Assembly (NCBI GenBank): GCA_947495985.1
Contig: CANMBD010000001.1
Span: 1,488,001 to 1,552,000 of the forward strand
Reading direction: 5' to 3'
DNA: 64,000 nucleotides
Source: an uncultured Sphingomonadaceae bacterium
GTDB lineage: Bacteria > Pseudomonadota > Alphaproteobacteria > Sphingomonadales > Sphingomonadaceae
Positions 38,256-49,607 of the stretch are shown here, piece by piece. Under the pieces are notes generated by a model. The model saw only the letters and a program-made list of their open reading frames with translations, did no database searches and was not told the origin of the DNA. The translations under genes and the position numbers were made by a program. The first letter of the stretch is position 1. Every line of letters begins with the position of its first letter.

Positions 38256-39412
38256 GTGTCCCCAAAAATCTCACTATGGCTGTTGCTAGCATAGCGATCC
38301 GTCATACCGGCCATGAAATCGGCAATATGACGGATACGGTCCGGTTCCGCCGACGGCAGCGCCGCCACCCAGCTTTCCGGCATCAGAACCGGCTTGTCCC
38401 GATAGGCACCCACCAGATCAGCGACAACAACCCGTGCATTGTCCGCCGCCGCCATCTGCTCGGGATGGTTATACAAATTGGCATACATGAATTTTTTGAG
38501 CGTCCGCTCTTTTGCAGCCATGTCATCAGAAAAACCGCCAATCATAACGCCGGCACCGCGTACATCATCCACTGTTTCGATGCCATGTTCCTTGATCCGT
38601 GCGACGGTTGTTTCGATCACATTGTTGACCATCAGACCAATTTGATCGCGGATCAGCTCGGGCACCAGACGATCCCGCTCAACATCCGGAAAGCGCGTGC
38701 AGATATCACTCCAGCGCTCCGCGATGAACGGTAGTGTCAGCAACTGGTCTATGCTCAACAAGCCTGCCCTGATGCCATCGTCAATATCGTGATTGTCATA
38801 AGCGATATCATCCGCAACCGCCGCGATTTGCGCCTCCAGCGACGGCCAGCTGTTCAGATCAAGCGGCATCCCGGCATTGGCTTCAGCCATCGCCCAAGTG
38901 GGCTCTGCGATCGGACCATTATGCTTGGCAAGGCCTTCGAGCATTTCCCATGTCAGGTTCAAGCCATCCCAGCGCGGATAGGGACGTTCCAACTTGGTCA
39001 GCGTCCTTATCGTCTGTGCATTATGATCAAAGCCGCCATGATCAGTCAATGCGTCTTCCAGCGCATCCTCTCCAGCGTGACCGAAGGGCGGATGACCGAT
39101 ATCATGCGCCAGACACAATGCTTCGGTCAGATCTTCGTTCAGCCCCAAAGAGCGCGCAATAGTCCGGCCAATCTGCGCCACTTCGAGACTGTGGGTGAGG
39201 CGAACGCGGAAATGATCACCGTCGGGAGCAACAAAAACCTGCGTTTTATGACGCAATCGGCGAAAGGATATCGAGTGGATGATGCGGTCGCGATCCCGCT
39301 GGAAATCATCGCGTGGCCCACGGACACTGCCGTCATTTTCAGAGCGCCCCTCATCATGGCGCCTGCCGCGGCTTTGACGCGCGTCGCTGGCATAGCTCGC
39401 GGTTTTTGCCAT
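38252..39412 (-). CDS. dgt: dGTPase-like deoxynucleoside triphosphate triphosphohydrolase
   Basis: 386 residues. HD-domain metal site: RLTHSLEVAQIGR, ALCLAHDIGHPPFGHAGED and later AVADDIAYDNHDIDDG. These enzymes hydrolyse dNTPs to deoxynucleosides and triphosphate. It is the 'dgtP-like' form common in alphaproteobacteria, often allosterically activated. Its ATG shares a base with the stop of the SPOR protein gene (TAATG). Confidence 0.93.
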   Translation of the reverse strand: MAKTASYASDARQSRGRRHDEGRSENDGSVRGPRDDFQRDRDRIIHSISFRRLRHKTQVFVAPDGDHFRVRLTHSLEVAQIGRTIARSLGLNEDLTEALCLAHDIGHPPFGHAGEDALEDALTDHGGFDHNAQTIRTLTKLERPYPRWDGLNLTWEMLEGLAKHNGPIAEPTWAMAEANAGMPLDLNSWPSLEAQIAAVADDIAYDNHDIDDGIRAGLLSIDQLLTLPFIAERWSDICTRFPDVERDRLVPELIRDQIGLMVNNVIETTVARIKEHGIETVDDVRGAGVMIGGFSDDMAAKERTLKKFMYANLYNHPEQMAAADNARVVVADLVGAYRDKPVLMPESWVAALPSAEPDRIRHIADFMAGMTDRYASNSHSEIFGDT

Positions 39413-41166
39413 TAGTTCAGCTTGTTCACTTTCGTGCCATCAGCACTGACCCAGGCAAAACCATCACCGCCGCCTTTGCGGAAACCCGCTTCAAACTTTT
39501 TCGCTGCACTCAAATCGTCAAACGGACCAACCACCAGCCTTTTTGTTTTCCCCCATGGCGACGTCCATCCACTGGTAGCGGCGAACAGATCAGCATTTTT
39601 CTTCGACATCCGGCGATAGTCATATTTCAGCGCCTTGAGATCGGATCCGGTCGCTATCTGGACCCAATAGCGTTTGGGGTGTTCCGGTGGTTTGGGTTCA
39701 GCTTCCACCTTAGTTAAGACCGGCTTTGGCTTGGCGGGTGTTATTGCGGCTAAATCCACCGGCACAACCGCCGCTTTTTTCTCAGAATCCGGAATCGCTA
39801 TAGAACCGATAATGTCTGACAAAGGCCGGCGTGGCGTGGCCCCGGACGCACTGTCACCGGGCGTTCCCGACACAATCGGCGATGGTCCTGATGATCCCGC
39901 CTTCGCAAGGTCAAAGTTCACCAGTTGGACCGGTTTTTTGGATTTTTCTTCACTTGATTTGGCCGGCGCTTTTACCCCACCGATATCCACTTTTCTGGCC
40001 ACGGTTTCGGATACCAAAGGTGCTTTTTTTGCAGAACCTCCAACAGCCGTCTCAAATCCGGGAGATGGCGATGACTTGTCTTCCTTCGCCGTATTTTTTG
40101 TCACGGGATCATTGGGCCGCGCTACCGCAGGCTTCACCAGCGGCCTCGCGCTCTTTGGTGTCGGTAGGTTATTTTGTGCCAGCACGGTTTTGTTGTCTGC
40201 GCCTGTGCGATTGGCATTTGGCGTCGTTTTCTTGTCGCTACTCTTGGAACCGGGTCGGCGCCGCGGGGAGGTATCAGGCATTGCCAGCACTTTTGGTTTT
40301 TCGACATTCTGCCCCAACGGTTCACCGATGGGAATCAATCCCGCATCAGCACCATCACCGTCGCGCACCGCGTTGCGGGACGCGAAGCGCACCGAGGCGA
40401 CATCGACACCGATATTTTCACTGGCCGGGAAATGGCCAAAATGCACTGCGGCCGCCTTTTGCGCTGCAGTCAGTTTCGGCATCCGATCGAAAAACGGTTT
40501 GATCGCTTTCGCCATTTGTTTCTGCATGGTCTGACGCGCAATCTTGTTGGCCTCTTTTTCCTGACCGTTCATCGCCAGAATGAAAGCCCGGTTGCGCCAG
40601 GCATCCCGGTCGCTTTTTTGTAGCAGAGGGTTTAACTGAGCCTCAGCGCCTTCGACATCGCCGCTGATCCCCAGCGAGATCGCATAACGTTTCAACAGCT
40701 TGTCGCTTCGGCCATGACTTAAAGCCAGCTGATAGTCTTTTTGCGCGTCGGCATTTCGTCCGATCAGATCATAAGCAAGACCGCGATCAATCGCGATGTC
40801 TTTTGCTGCGATACCATTGGCTGTCGCTTCATCAAAATAGCGGATCGCGCCGAAGGGATTTTGCTCAAGCAACAGAGACCGCGCGAGACCAGCTTTTACG
40901 CGGCCACTGCGGGGATAAATTTCGTTTGCCCTAGCCAGAAAGCCGATGGCGGCACGCGTATCACCAAGCTCCAGCGCCGCCAATCCCGCATCTGCCAGCG
41001 CCGAAGAATCGTTGGAATTACGGGCGATACGGCGCAGCGCATCCTGCAGATCAGTGTTGCTGGATTGCGCACTTTTCTGGGCCTGGGCCTGGGGTACAGG
41101 CAAGGCGAAACCGGCCAGTGGCAAGGCCGCAAGAATCAAATATTTCGAGATCGTTTTCACCGGCAT
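39412..41166 (-). CDS. Exported TPR protein with C-terminal SPOR domain
   Basis: 584 residues from ATG 41166 (MPVKTISKYLILAALPLAG), with a signal peptide cut near AQA-Q. Residues about 40-230 form TPR-like helical pairs (ALADAGLAALELGDTRAAIGFL, GLARSLLLEQNPFGAIRYF). A long Pro/Lys/Ser-rich linker (about 300-490) follows, then a SPOR domain from RYWVQIATGSDLKALKYDYRR to the end. SPOR domains bind denuded glycan strands at division septa. Position right after ftsZ fits a divisome or cell wall role in the periplasm. Confidence 0.88.
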   Translation of the reverse strand: MPVKTISKYLILAALPLAGFALPVPQAQAQKSAQSSNTDLQDALRRIARNSNDSSALADAGLAALELGDTRAAIGFLARANEIYPRSGRVKAGLARSLLLEQNPFGAIRYFDEATANGIAAKDIAIDRGLAYDLIGRNADAQKDYQLALSHGRSDKLLKRYAISLGISGDVEGAEAQLNPLLQKSDRDAWRNRAFILAMNGQEKEANKIARQTMQKQMAKAIKPFFDRMPKLTAAQKAAAVHFGHFPASENIGVDVASVRFASRNAVRDGDGADAGLIPIGEPLGQNVEKPKVLAMPDTSPRRRPGSKSSDKKTTPNANRTGADNKTVLAQNNLPTPKSARPLVKPAVARPNDPVTKNTAKEDKSSPSPGFETAVGGSAKKAPLVSETVARKVDIGGVKAPAKSSEEKSKKPVQLVNFDLAKAGSSGPSPIVSGTPGDSASGATPRRPLSDIIGSIAIPDSEKKAAVVPVDLAAITPAKPKPVLTKVEAEPKPPEHPKRYWVQIATGSDLKALKYDYRRMSKKNADLFAATSGWTSPWGKTKRLVVGPFDDLSAAKKFEAGFRKGGGDGFAWVSADGTKVNKLN

Positions 41167-41319
41167 ATTAAACGATTTGACCGCGCTGAAATCAAGCACA
41201 GAAAATAGATTGCAAGGCCAGTCGCCCCCACCAAAAGACAAACCAAAAGGCCGGTCAAGAAACCGAGACCATGGGATGAGTTCAAGGCAGTTACGAGCAA
41301 CACATTGCTGCCGACGCCC

Positions 41320-42864
41320 TTATTGGTTGTTCTGGCGGTTCAGGAAGCGCGGAATATCGAGCGGATCGCGTGATTCCTCGTCGCCTTCTTCGCCTTCTTC
41401 ATCGGCTTTATTATTTCCGCGTGTCAGGTTGGACATCCGCTCAAACAATGTACCACCGCCGCTGGCTACCCGAGGTGCTGGCTCAGTCGATGCCGGTGCA
41501 TCTTCTTCCACAGGCTGCATGGCATCACCGCCGAGTACAAGCTCTTCCTCTTCCGGTTCGTCATCGCTAACCATACCGGGCGTCAGGGACGCGAAAGATG
41601 GAGCAGCAGCGGTTTCGTCTTCCAGCTCATCATCATCCGAATAAGTAGCCGTCGGAGCAGGAGCAATCTCTGGTTCTGGCTCCGGTTCTGGAGCGGGCTC
41701 TGGTTCAACGACCATTTCCGCCTCAGAAGTCTCAAGGCTTTCTGCCATGTCAAGAACGGGTTCTTCCTGGGCTTCTGCAACCTCTTCAACTTCAGGCTCT
41801 TCCTCTTCTGCAGGAATACTGGATGCGAAGGAAGATGCGGCCGGCGCCGGACTGCTCATCGCAAAGGACGAAGCTGTCGATGGCGCTGCCACAGAACCGT
41901 CGCTGTCAATGCCGGTCGCAACGACAGACACGCGGATGCGGCCATCGAGATTTTCGTTAAACGCACTGCCCCAGATGATATTGGCATCAGGATCAACCAG
42001 CTCGCGAATGTGATTGGCCGCTTCATCGACTTCCATCAGGCGCATATCTTCACCACCGGTGATCGAAACGATCACGCCCTTCGCGCCCTGCATCGACACG
42101 CCGTCGAGCAGCGGGTTGGCAATAGCTTTTTCAGCCGCTTCCAGAGCACGGCCGTCGCCTTCAGCTTCGCCGGTACCCATCATCGCCTTGCCCATTTCGT
42201 GCATCACGGAGCGAACGTCAGCAAAATCGAGGTTGATCAGCCCGGGCATGACCATCAGGTCGGTAATGCCGCGAACGCCTTGCTGAAGCACTTCGTCGGC
42301 CAGCAAAAACGCTTCTTTGAAAGTCGTGTTGGGATTGGCGACGAGGAACAGGTTCTGATTGGGGATAATGATCAGAGTATCCACGTTTTTCTGCAGCTCT
42401 TCGATACCGGCATTGGCCGATTTCATGCGCCGTGTGCCTTCAAACGTGAACGGCTTGGTAACAACGCCCACCGTCAAAATGCCCTTGTCACGCGCCGCCT
42501 TGGCAATAACCGGAGCTGCGCCGGTGCCGGTGCCGCCGCCCATGCCGGCAGCGATGAAGCACATATGCGCGCCATCCAGAGCCTTCTCGACAAGCTCCAG
42601 CGTTTCTTCCGCTGCTGCGCGTCCCACTTCCGGACGAGAACCAGCACCAAGACCTTGGGTAATCTCAGGTCCAAGCTGAATGCGCTGTTCTGCGGGAGAG
42701 CTGTTGAGCGATTGTGCGTCGGTGTTACTGACGATGAAATCAACGCCTTCCACCTTTGCTGCGATCATATTTGCAATCGCATTGCCGCCTGCACCGCCAA
42801 CGCCAATAACGGCGATCCGTGGTTTCAACTCTTCCACTTCAGGTGGGCCAATATTGATGCTCAT
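41320..42864 (-). CDS. ftsZ: Cell division protein FtsZ
   Basis: 514 residues. Tubulin-like GTPase with [14 protein letters not shown], the T4 loop [17 protein letters not shown] and the T7 region [17 protein letters not shown]. After residue about 318 comes an acidic linker of about 180 residues rich in Glu-Pro repeats, then the conserved C-terminal peptide [12 protein letters not shown] that binds FtsA and other partners. It forms the Z ring. It is last in the dcw cluster; a 104-base AT-rich gap to ftsA may contain its own promoter. Confidence 0.99.
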   Translation of the reverse strand: MSINIGPPEVEELKPRIAVIGVGGAGGNAIANMIAAKVEGVDFIVSNTDAQSLNSSPAEQRIQLGPEITQGLGAGSRPEVGRAAAEETLELVEKALDGAHMCFIAAGMGGGTGTGAAPVIAKAARDKGILTVGVVTKPFTFEGTRRMKSANAGIEELQKNVDTLIIIPNQNLFLVANPNTTFKEAFLLADEVLQQGVRGITDLMVMPGLINLDFADVRSVMHEMGKAMMGTGEAEGDGRALEAAEKAIANPLLDGVSMQGAKGVIVSITGGEDMRLMEVDEAANHIRELVDPDANIIWGSAFNENLDGRIRVSVVATGIDSDGSVAAPSTASSFAMSSPAPAASSFASSIPAEEEEPEVEEVAEAQEEPVLDMAESLETSEAEMVVEPEPAPEPEPEPEIAPAPTATYSDDDELEDETAAAPSFASLTPGMVSDDEPEEEELVLGGDAMQPVEEDAPASTEPAPRVASGGGTLFERMSNLTRGNNKADEEGEEGDEESRDPLDIPRFLNRQNNQ

Positions 42865-42968
42865 TTTACTGTCTCCCCAGACAAAAACTCGATGTGTAAC
42901 ATTTGGGTAACGCTTTGCACAAATTTGATGTTGGAATCACCCCAAAAGTTAATTTTTTTCGTAAATTC

Positions 42969-44228
42969 TTAAAAATTCCCCCGGATTGCCGACATCAACC
43001 GTCCAATTACCGCAGAACCGGCATATTTGTGAACGTTTTGATGGCTGCTGGAAAGCGATCTGAGGTCGACAGGTTCCTGCGCCGCATAAAGCGCCAGACC
43101 CGCCAAACCGGCAAAGCCCGGACCACTATGTGCATCGGGTAAAGCTGTCAGTCCGGTGGGGCGACCGATCCGCACGGTTTGACCCAGCGCTGATTGCGCA
43201 TAATCCGCAATGCCTTTCAGTTCCGCACCACCGCCGGTGAGCACAACCTGCCGTCCGACCGGCCCGGTAAAGCCCAGTCCTTTTAGCGTCTGCCCAATCT
43301 CACCCATCAGATGATCCAGTCGCTGACGGATCACGCCGATAAGCTGCGCCTTGGTGATACGGCCATCTTCGTCCGCTTCCGGCCCCACTTTATCGAGTTG
43401 CAGATCAATTACGTCATGATTGTCACGCGGACTGGTGGTTGCCGATCCGTGAAAACATTTGATCCGCTCGGCCTGTGCACGTCGCAGGCCGAAGGATGAT
43501 GCGATATCATCGGTAATATCCGCTGCACCGTAAGGCAAAGTGGCGAGCCCGACCAACATGCCGCCTGCAAAAAGGGAAACATTGGTAACCTCTGCGCCCA
43601 GTTCCACCATCGCGACGCCCAGCTCGCGCTCCTCTTTCGACAGACAGGCGGTACCAGCAGCAATCGGGGATGCGATAATGGATTTCACGTTAAGATGCGC
43701 GCCGCGCACACTCATATCGATATTACGCACCGGCGATGCGTCGGCAAGGATCACATGGATATCGACGCCCAAACGGTCGGCATGCAGACCTTTGGGCTTT
43801 TTCACTCCGGCCAGACCGTCAATTGTATAAAGCGCAGGCTGCGCGTGCAGAACCATTTTGCCTCGTGGGTCGATGCTGCTGCGTCCGGCTTTGAGCAAGT
43901 GATCAATATCTTCCTGCTCAATGCGGTGGCCGCCCAGTTCCGTTTCAACAGACGTCAGCATGCTGGTCAGACCACCAGCCGAAAAGCTCACCCAGACATC
44001 GTCAATATTGGTTCCGGCAATACGTTCGGCCTGCTCCACCGCATCGCGGACATCCAGTTCGGTGCGTTCGGTATCGGCAATATAACCACGCTTCACGCCT
44101 TTGCTGGCGCGCTGCCCGGTTCCCAGCACGGTGATATCACCATTGTCCATCCGGCCAGCGATCATCGCTGTAATCTTGGACGACCCGATATCCAAAGCGG
44201 TAAAAATCTTTTCTACCCGTGCTGCCAT
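42969..44228 (-). CDS. ftsA: Cell division protein FtsA
   Basis: 419 residues. Actin-like ATPase: phosphate 1 FTALDIGSSKITAMIAG, phosphate 2 GVAMVELGAEVTNVSLFAGG and adenosine motif VVLTGGGAELKGI. The C-terminal IGRLMSAIRGNF is the membrane-targeting amphipathic helix. FtsA tethers FtsZ filaments to the inner membrane. It lies 61 bases after ftsQ. Confidence 0.98.
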   Translation of the reverse strand: MAARVEKIFTALDIGSSKITAMIAGRMDNGDITVLGTGQRASKGVKRGYIADTERTELDVRDAVEQAERIAGTNIDDVWVSFSAGGLTSMLTSVETELGGHRIEQEDIDHLLKAGRSSIDPRGKMVLHAQPALYTIDGLAGVKKPKGLHADRLGVDIHVILADASPVRNIDMSVRGAHLNVKSIIASPIAAGTACLSKEERELGVAMVELGAEVTNVSLFAGGMLVGLATLPYGAADITDDIASSFGLRRAQAERIKCFHGSATTSPRDNHDVIDLQLDKVGPEADEDGRITKAQLIGVIRQRLDHLMGEIGQTLKGLGFTGPVGRQVVLTGGGAELKGIADYAQSALGQTVRIGRPTGLTALPDAHSGPGFAGLAGLALYAAQEPVDLRSLSSSHQNVHKYAGSAVIGRLMSAIRGNF

Positions 44229-44289
44229 TTACCTGTTCCCTTATATCCTTTTTGCTGCCTCATGGTGCCCCCAATCGATAGCGTGTTGT

Positions 44290-45177
44290 TTAACCCTCTG
44301 GTTCTACAGATGTCTCGACCTTTGGCGGCATCCGAAGATAAGCGCGCTCTGAATCACGCAGATCGAAATGCACGACCCCGCGTCCCAGCAACCGATTAAC
44401 GCCGTCCATCCGGGCAAAGTTTAACAGCGCCGCCGCTGCTGTCTCTTCGCCTTCCGGCAAGGCCAATGTTTCCCCGCTCTCAAATTCCAGATTCCAGCGG
44501 CGATTACCGATCCAGGTCGCGCCTGTCACCATCGGACTGAGTGCCGGTGCAACGTCCAGTAGCTTGGTGAGTTCCGGCACGCGTTTATTGGCTTTTTTGC
44601 CGACGATCACTGGCAGATCCGGCATTTCTTCCGGCTGTATCTGCTGCAGCGGATATCCGGTCTGGTCGATCAGGGACAATTTGCCATCTCGCTGCCAAAC
44701 CGCTGCGGGCTCTCTCTCGACAATCTCGACCACCAACGTGTCGGGCAAGCGGCGCGAAATCCGCGCGTCCTTGATCCAGCCGTTACCCATAAGATCATCG
44801 CGCACCTGATCAATATCGACCAGCATCATGGAACGGTCTTTTTGTGCCAATGTAATTTCATAGACTTTCAGTTCGTCGATCCGGTTGACGCCGGTGACTT
44901 CAACGCGCTTCACTTCAAATCCGGCAGCGCCGACAGTGGTTGCAACCTGGCTGCTGATCCGTTCGTTGATGCCGGTATAATGGGCAACGCTATAGGCGCC
45001 CAAAACAAACACCCCGATCAGACCCCAGGTCAGACCTTTCTGTACCTGTGCCTCGGTCACCGGCATGGCGCGGAGGATCTTGTCAAAGATCGACACTTGG
45101 CGGACTTTTTTCTTGTTCACCTTACGGGGTTTACCCTTGGACTTTTTGTTTGTCCGCCTGACTGATGCTGCTGTCAT
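44290..45177 (-). CDS. ftsQ: Cell division protein FtsQ
   Basis: 295 residues. A basic cytoplasmic tail (TNKKSKGKPRKVNKKK), one membrane segment (GLTWGLIGVFVLGAYSVAHY), the POTRA domain (FEVKRVEVTGVNRIDELKV) and the beta domain (WIKDARISRRLPDTLVVEIVEREPAAVW). It recruits FtsB/FtsL to the divisome. The start overlaps the ddl stop (ATGA). Confidence 0.97.
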   Translation of the reverse strand: MTAASVRRTNKKSKGKPRKVNKKKVRQVSIFDKILRAMPVTEAQVQKGLTWGLIGVFVLGAYSVAHYTGINERISSQVATTVGAAGFEVKRVEVTGVNRIDELKVYEITLAQKDRSMMLVDIDQVRDDLMGNGWIKDARISRRLPDTLVVEIVEREPAAVWQRDGKLSLIDQTGYPLQQIQPEEMPDLPVIVGKKANKRVPELTKLLDVAPALSPMVTGATWIGNRRWNLEFESGETLALPEGEETAAAALLNFARMDGVNRLLGRGVVHFDLRDSERAYLRMPPKVETSVEPEG

Positions 45178-46094
45178 AGCGCTTCCCTCACAATCATTTC
45201 GACCAGTTCTTCATAGCTTATGCCCATTTGCTTGGCCTGTTCCGGCACTAGACTGAGCGGTGTCATGCCCGGCTGGGTATTGGTTTCCAATACAAACAGT
45301 CCATCCGCGCCCAATTCATCATCCCAGCGATAGTCGGTTCGGGACGTTCCCTTGCAACCCAGAACCTGATGCGCGCGCAATGCATAATCGAGACAGAGTT
45401 TTTCAATCTCCATCGGAATTTCCGCCGGACAGATATGCTCCGTCAGGCCTTCGGTATATTTGGCATCGTAATCGTAGAAACCGGCTTTGGGTTTCAACTC
45501 AGTTACGCATAGTGCCTTGCCACCAACAACCGCGGTCGTCAGCTCGCGCCCCTTGATAAAAGGTTCGGCGAGCAGCTCGTCAAATTCTTGCCACGGGCCG
45601 GATACGTCGCGGCCAATCGGATTGCCGTAATTCCCTTGATCGGTGACGATCGCCACGCCCACGGACGAGCCTTCGTTGACCGGTTTCAAGACATAAGGTC
45701 GGGGCAACGGATCAGATTCAAAAATCTCGGCGCTCTTTACCATCTTGCCTTCGGGCATGGGAATACCGGCTGGTACCAGTTGCTGCTTGGTCAGCTCCTT
45801 ATCAATGGCAATGACCGAGGTTACCCGGCCACTATGCGTGTAGGGAATCTGCATCAGATCCAGCATGCCCTGCACCGTGCCGTCCTCACCCGGACAACCA
45901 TGTAGCGCGTTGAACACGACGTCTGGTTTTACCGCATCCAACACCATTGCCAGATTGCGATCCATATCGATGCGAGTCACCTTATGGCCATTTTTCTCAA
46001 GCGCATCGGCCACGCCGTTACCGCTCATCAGCGAAACTTCGCGTTCGGCGGACCAACCGCCCATCAATACTGCTACGTGGAGTTTATCGCTCAT
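45174..46094 (-). CDS. ddl: D-alanine--D-alanine ligase
   Basis: 306 residues from ATG 46094 ([20 protein letters not shown]), overlapping the murB stop (ATGA). ATP-grasp motifs: FNALHGCPGEDGTVQGMLD, PYVLKPVNEGSSVGVAIV, FIKGRELTTAVVGG and FVLETNTQPGMTPLSLVPEQA. It makes the D-Ala-D-Ala dipeptide used by MurF. Sequence and position indicate the DdlB type. Confidence 0.97.
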   Translation of the reverse strand: MSDKLHVAVLMGGWSAEREVSLMSGNGVADALEKNGHKVTRIDMDRNLAMVLDAVKPDVVFNALHGCPGEDGTVQGMLDLMQIPYTHSGRVTSVIAIDKELTKQQLVPAGIPMPEGKMVKSAEIFESDPLPRPYVLKPVNEGSSVGVAIVTDQGNYGNPIGRDVSGPWQEFDELLAEPFIKGRELTTAVVGGKALCVTELKPKAGFYDYDAKYTEGLTEHICPAEIPMEIEKLCLDYALRAHQVLGCKGTSRTDYRWDDELGADGLFVLETNTQPGMTPLSLVPEQAKQMGISYEELVEMIVREAL

Positions 46095-47008
46095 ACTTCG
46101 TCCCCCACGCGCTGTATCTCCCATTGCAGGTCCACGCCGCTATGATCCTTCACCCGTCGGCGTACTTCTTCCCCCAAAGCTTCGATATCTGACGAGGTCG
46201 CACCGCCCAGATTGAGCAGGAAATTGCAGTGTTTTTCCGATACCTGCGCCTGGCCGATTTGCAGACCGCGGCAGCCCGCTTCATCGACCAGTTGCCAGGC
46301 TTTATGGCCTTCCGGATTCTTGAAAGTCGATCCGCCGGTTTTCGAACGGAGCGGTTGGGACGCTTCACGCTCATCGGCAATGCGTTTCATTTCTGCACCA
46401 ATGATTTCCGGGTCTCCGTCAGTTCCGCGCAAGGTTGCGCTAATCACGATAGCCCCTTCCGGCAATTCAGAATGGCGATAGCTATATGCCATGTCCGCTA
46501 GCGCAACAGTTTGCAGCTCGCCGTTTCGCAGGACGACGTCCGCGCTTTCCAGGATGTCACAGACTTCCCGGCCATAAGCGCCGGCATTCATGCGCACGGC
46601 GCCGCCGATAGTGCCAGGAATGCCGCGCAAAAATTCCAAACCTGCGATACCGTGATCACGCGCCATACTCGCCGCCGAGATACCGGGGGCACCGGCACCA
46701 CAGATCAGCGCATTGTCAATTCCGAACCGTCCTTTGCCAACGGTTTCAATCCCGGCAAAGGCCTTGCCCAGACGGATGGTCACACCACGTTTTCCACCAT
46801 CCCGAATGATAAGGTTGGATCCTAGCCCCAAGGGCCAGACAGGAATGGCGGGATCGAGGTCGCGGAGAAATTGCTGTAAGTCTTCCACATCTTTGGGCGC
46901 AAACAGCCACTCAGCCGGACCGCCGCTTTTGAACCAGACTAGTGGTGCCAGCGGCGCTTCGGCCGTCAGCTTGCCACGGGTTTCGGGAAGGGCTGTCGCG
47001 ACCGTCAT
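46091..47008 (-). CDS. murB: UDP-N-acetylenolpyruvoylglucosamine reductase
   Basis: 305 residues from ATG 47008, overlapping the murC stop (ATGA). FAD-binding [12 protein letters not shown] and [18 protein letters not shown], catalytic Ser in [15 protein letters not shown], and C-terminal [12 protein letters not shown] of a type I MurB. It reduces enolpyruvyl-UDP-GlcNAc to UDP-MurNAc with NADPH. Confidence 0.98.
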   Translation of the reverse strand: MTVATALPETRGKLTAEAPLAPLVWFKSGGPAEWLFAPKDVEDLQQFLRDLDPAIPVWPLGLGSNLIIRDGGKRGVTIRLGKAFAGIETVGKGRFGIDNALICGAGAPGISAASMARDHGIAGLEFLRGIPGTIGGAVRMNAGAYGREVCDILESADVVLRNGELQTVALADMAYSYRHSELPEGAIVISATLRGTDGDPEIIGAEMKRIADEREASQPLRSKTGGSTFKNPEGHKAWQLVDEAGCRGLQIGQAQVSEKHCNFLLNLGGATSSDIEALGEEVRRRVKDHSGVDLQWEIQRVGDEV

Positions 47009-48411
47009 GATCGTGCCGCTTTCATGCCATCGGCCAATCCCGCAGCCCATTTGGTAATATCTCCGGCGCCGAGGCAGACAATCATGTCCTTGTCTTCCGC
47101 CACGTCTGCAAGCCTTGCCGTCAAATCCGCTTCATCTGCAACGGTTTCGGCAACCCTATGTCCGCGTTTGCGCAGTCCGGCGGCAAGGGCTTCGCTGTCC
47201 ACGCCTTCAATCGGTTCTTCACCGGCTACAAAGACCGGTGTGACATAGACCATATCAGCGTCATTAAACGCTTGCTGGAAATCCTCCATATGATCGCGCA
47301 GCCGGGTGAAGCGATGTGGCTGAACCACCGCGATGACGCGGCCCTCTGCGCCTTCGCGAGCTGCGGAAAGCACGGCGCGGATTTCGACCGGGTGATGGCC
47401 GTAATCGTCGATGATCGAAACACCGTCCACTTCACCCACTTTGGTAAAGCGCCGTTTCACTCCGCCAAAATGATCAAAGCCGCTGGCAATCTGTTCGTCC
47501 GTCATACCCATTTCGAGGCCGACTGCGACCGCTGCAATAGCGTTCTCGACATTGTGACGCCCCGGCATGGGCAGTGTGATACCTTCAATTGTCCGCGTCT
47601 CGCCATCACGGTCGCGAACCATAACATCAAAACGATTACCGCCCGGGATTGGAGTGACATTGACACCCTTCACATCGGCCTGCGCGGAAAATCCATAAGT
47701 GATCAGCCGCCGGTCGCGAATGCGTGGCAGGATCGCCTGTACTTCGGGATGATCGAGACACAGGATCGCGGCACCATAAAAGGGCACATTTTCGATAAAT
47801 TCGACAAAGCTATCCTTGATCTTCTCGAAACTGCCATAGTGATCGAGATGTTCGGGATCGATATTGGTAACCACGGCAATTGTGCCATCGAGACGGAGGA
47901 AGCTGCCGTCGCTCTCATCCGCTTCGACCACCATCCATTCGCTGTCACCCAGACGTGCGTTGGAGCCATAGCTGTTGATGATGCCGCCATTGATCACGGT
48001 CGGGTCGATCCCGCCCGCATCGAGCATCGCCGCGACCATCGAGGTGGTCGTCGTCTTGCCATGGGTGCCCGCAATCGCGATGGTGCGCTTCAGCCGCATC
48101 AGTTCAGCCAGCATTTCTGCACGCCGGACCAAAGGGATACGGTCTTCAAGTGCTTTTTCGACTTCGGGATTGCCGCGTTTCACGGCGGTTGATGTAACTA
48201 CCACAGCCGTACCGACGACATTCTCGCCATTCTGGCCGATCATCACCTTGATGCCCTTGGCGCGCAGCCCTTCGACGATATAGCTTTCGGCTATGTCAGA
48301 GCCCTGCACCTGATAGCCAAGATTATGCATGACCTCGGCAATGCCGGACATGCCAATACCGCCAATGCCGACAAAATGGATTGTTCCAATATCTGTACCG
48401 ACACCCTTCAT
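47005..48411 (-). CDS. murC: UDP-N-acetylmuramate--L-alanine ligase
   Basis: 468 residues. Mur ligase: [20 protein letters not shown] (N-terminal Rossmann), P-loop [18 protein letters not shown], and MurC motifs [10 protein letters not shown] and [13 protein letters not shown], then [13 protein letters not shown]. It adds L-Ala to UDP-MurNAc. ATGA overlaps occur on both sides (murG and murB). Confidence 0.98.
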   Translation of the reverse strand: MKGVGTDIGTIHFVGIGGIGMSGIAEVMHNLGYQVQGSDIAESYIVEGLRAKGIKVMIGQNGENVVGTAVVVTSTAVKRGNPEVEKALEDRIPLVRRAEMLAELMRLKRTIAIAGTHGKTTTTSMVAAMLDAGGIDPTVINGGIINSYGSNARLGDSEWMVVEADESDGSFLRLDGTIAVVTNIDPEHLDHYGSFEKIKDSFVEFIENVPFYGAAILCLDHPEVQAILPRIRDRRLITYGFSAQADVKGVNVTPIPGGNRFDVMVRDRDGETRTIEGITLPMPGRHNVENAIAAVAVGLEMGMTDEQIASGFDHFGGVKRRFTKVGEVDGVSIIDDYGHHPVEIRAVLSAAREGAEGRVIAVVQPHRFTRLRDHMEDFQQAFNDADMVYVTPVFVAGEEPIEGVDSEALAAGLRKRGHRVAETVADEADLTARLADVAEDKDMIVCLGAGDITKWAAGLADGMKAARS

Positions 48412-49607
48412 CGCATGCTTTCTTTCGCGAGATTGTCCTTTGCGAGTGCTGGACCTGGATTGGGAGCCAGCTGGAGTTTTTCCTTCTTCACCTTTAGTGT
48501 TTTGGAAAGCGGCGATGTTCCAATGCTTTCAACCAAGTCTGCCAGATCACTCACCGCATCGGGTCGACCGCATTTCCGGGCAAAACGCGCCGCATTTTGC
48601 AGCGCATCCGGGCCAAGGGCCATTTTCTGCATCTGCTTGGCCAGTTCTTTCGCAGTGAATTGCGGCTGTGCTATGGATCGCGCACCGCCAGCGGCCACCA
48701 TTTCGCGGACATTTTGGGTCTGATGGTCATCTGTTGCAATCGGCAGCGGGATAAGGATCGCCGGACGTCCTGCCGTTGTTAGCTCGGCGATGGTCGACGC
48801 CCCTGCCCGCCCGATTACCAGATGCGACCAACCAAGGCGCTGCGGCAGGTCTGGCAGATAAGTAGCCAGTTCGGCCGGAATATCATGCTCGGCATATTTT
48901 TCGCGGACCCGCTCGATATCCTGCTCGCGGCATTGCTGGGTAACCTGCAGCCGGCGGCGCAGATGCATCGGCAACAGAGCCAGACCATCGGGTACTACGT
49001 CCGAAAGAATGGTCGCCCCCTGACTGCCACCGGTGACCAGCACGCGGAAAATGCCTTCCTCCGTCAGCGGCGGATAAGGCTCTTCGCGCAGCGCGATAAC
49101 CTCTTCACGTACCGGGTTCCCGACCAGATGGACCTTTTCCTCATATTTCGGTTTCAGCTTCAGGATATCGGGATAGGACGTGGCAATCGCATTAACCGAG
49201 CGCGCCGCCAACCGATTGACCCGGCCCAGCACAGCATTTTGTTCATGGATGATTGTAGGGATGTTCTTGCGGTTTGCCGCCAACAGCGCCGGAAAGGCCG
49301 GATAGCCGCCAAAGCCGATAACGGCGGACGGCTCAAAAGTATCATAAAGCTGCATCGCCATCTTGCGACCCTTCAGGATCGCGCGCGCGCCCGATAGCCA
49401 ACCGCGCGGGTCTTTGGTGATCCGACCCGCGGGCAGCACATGCACCTGACCGTCATCAACCATGCCGGGAATTTTCTCGCCGCGCTCGTCTGTGATCAGG
49501 GCAACACGGTGCCCGCGCTGAACCAGTTCCTTGCCCAATGCATAAGCCGGAATCATGTGGCCGCCTGTACCGCCGGCGGCGAGGACATAATGTTTCGTAA
49601 AGCTCAT
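48408..49607 (-). CDS. murG: Lipid II synthase MurG (GlcNAc transferase)
   Basis: 399 residues, slightly longer than usual (about 355-370) because of a Lys-rich C-terminal tail after about 360. GT28 glycosyltransferase with [42 protein letters not shown] and [14 protein letters not shown]. It adds GlcNAc to lipid I on the cytoplasmic face. The start overlaps the ftsW stop. Confidence 0.98.
   Translation of the reverse strand: MSFTKHYVLAAGGTGGHMIPAYALGKELVQRGHRVALITDERGEKIPGMVDDGQVHVLPAGRITKDPRGWLSGARAILKGRKMAMQLYDTFEPSAVIGFGGYPAFPALLAANRKNIPTIIHEQNAVLGRVNRLAARSVNAIATSYPDILKLKPKYEEKVHLVGNPVREEVIALREEPYPPLTEEGIFRVLVTGGSQGATILSDVVPDGLALLPMHLRRRLQVTQQCREQDIERVREKYAEHDIPAELATYLPDLPQRLGWSHLVIGRAGASTIAELTTAGRPAILIPLPIATDDHQTQNVREMVAAGGARSIAQPQFTAKELAKQMQKMALGPDALQNAARFARKCGRPDAVSDLADLVESIGTSPLSKTLKVKKEKLQLAPNPGPALAKDNLAKESMR

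Noticed and set aside
39674..40534. 286-residue open frame on the plus strand
   Set aside because: Complement of the low-complexity linker of the SPOR protein; composition artefact.
42865..42968. CtrA site in the ftsZ promoter
   Set aside because: TTAA tetramers occur but not with the 7-base spacing of the full CtrA box.
42010..42972. 320-residue open frame on the plus strand
   Set aside because: Antisense shadow of ftsZ, rich in His, Arg and Cys as expected for the complement of a GC-biased gene.
47158..48192. 344-residue open frame on the plus strand
   Set aside because: Antisense shadow of murC; no recognisable domain and no ribosome-binding site.
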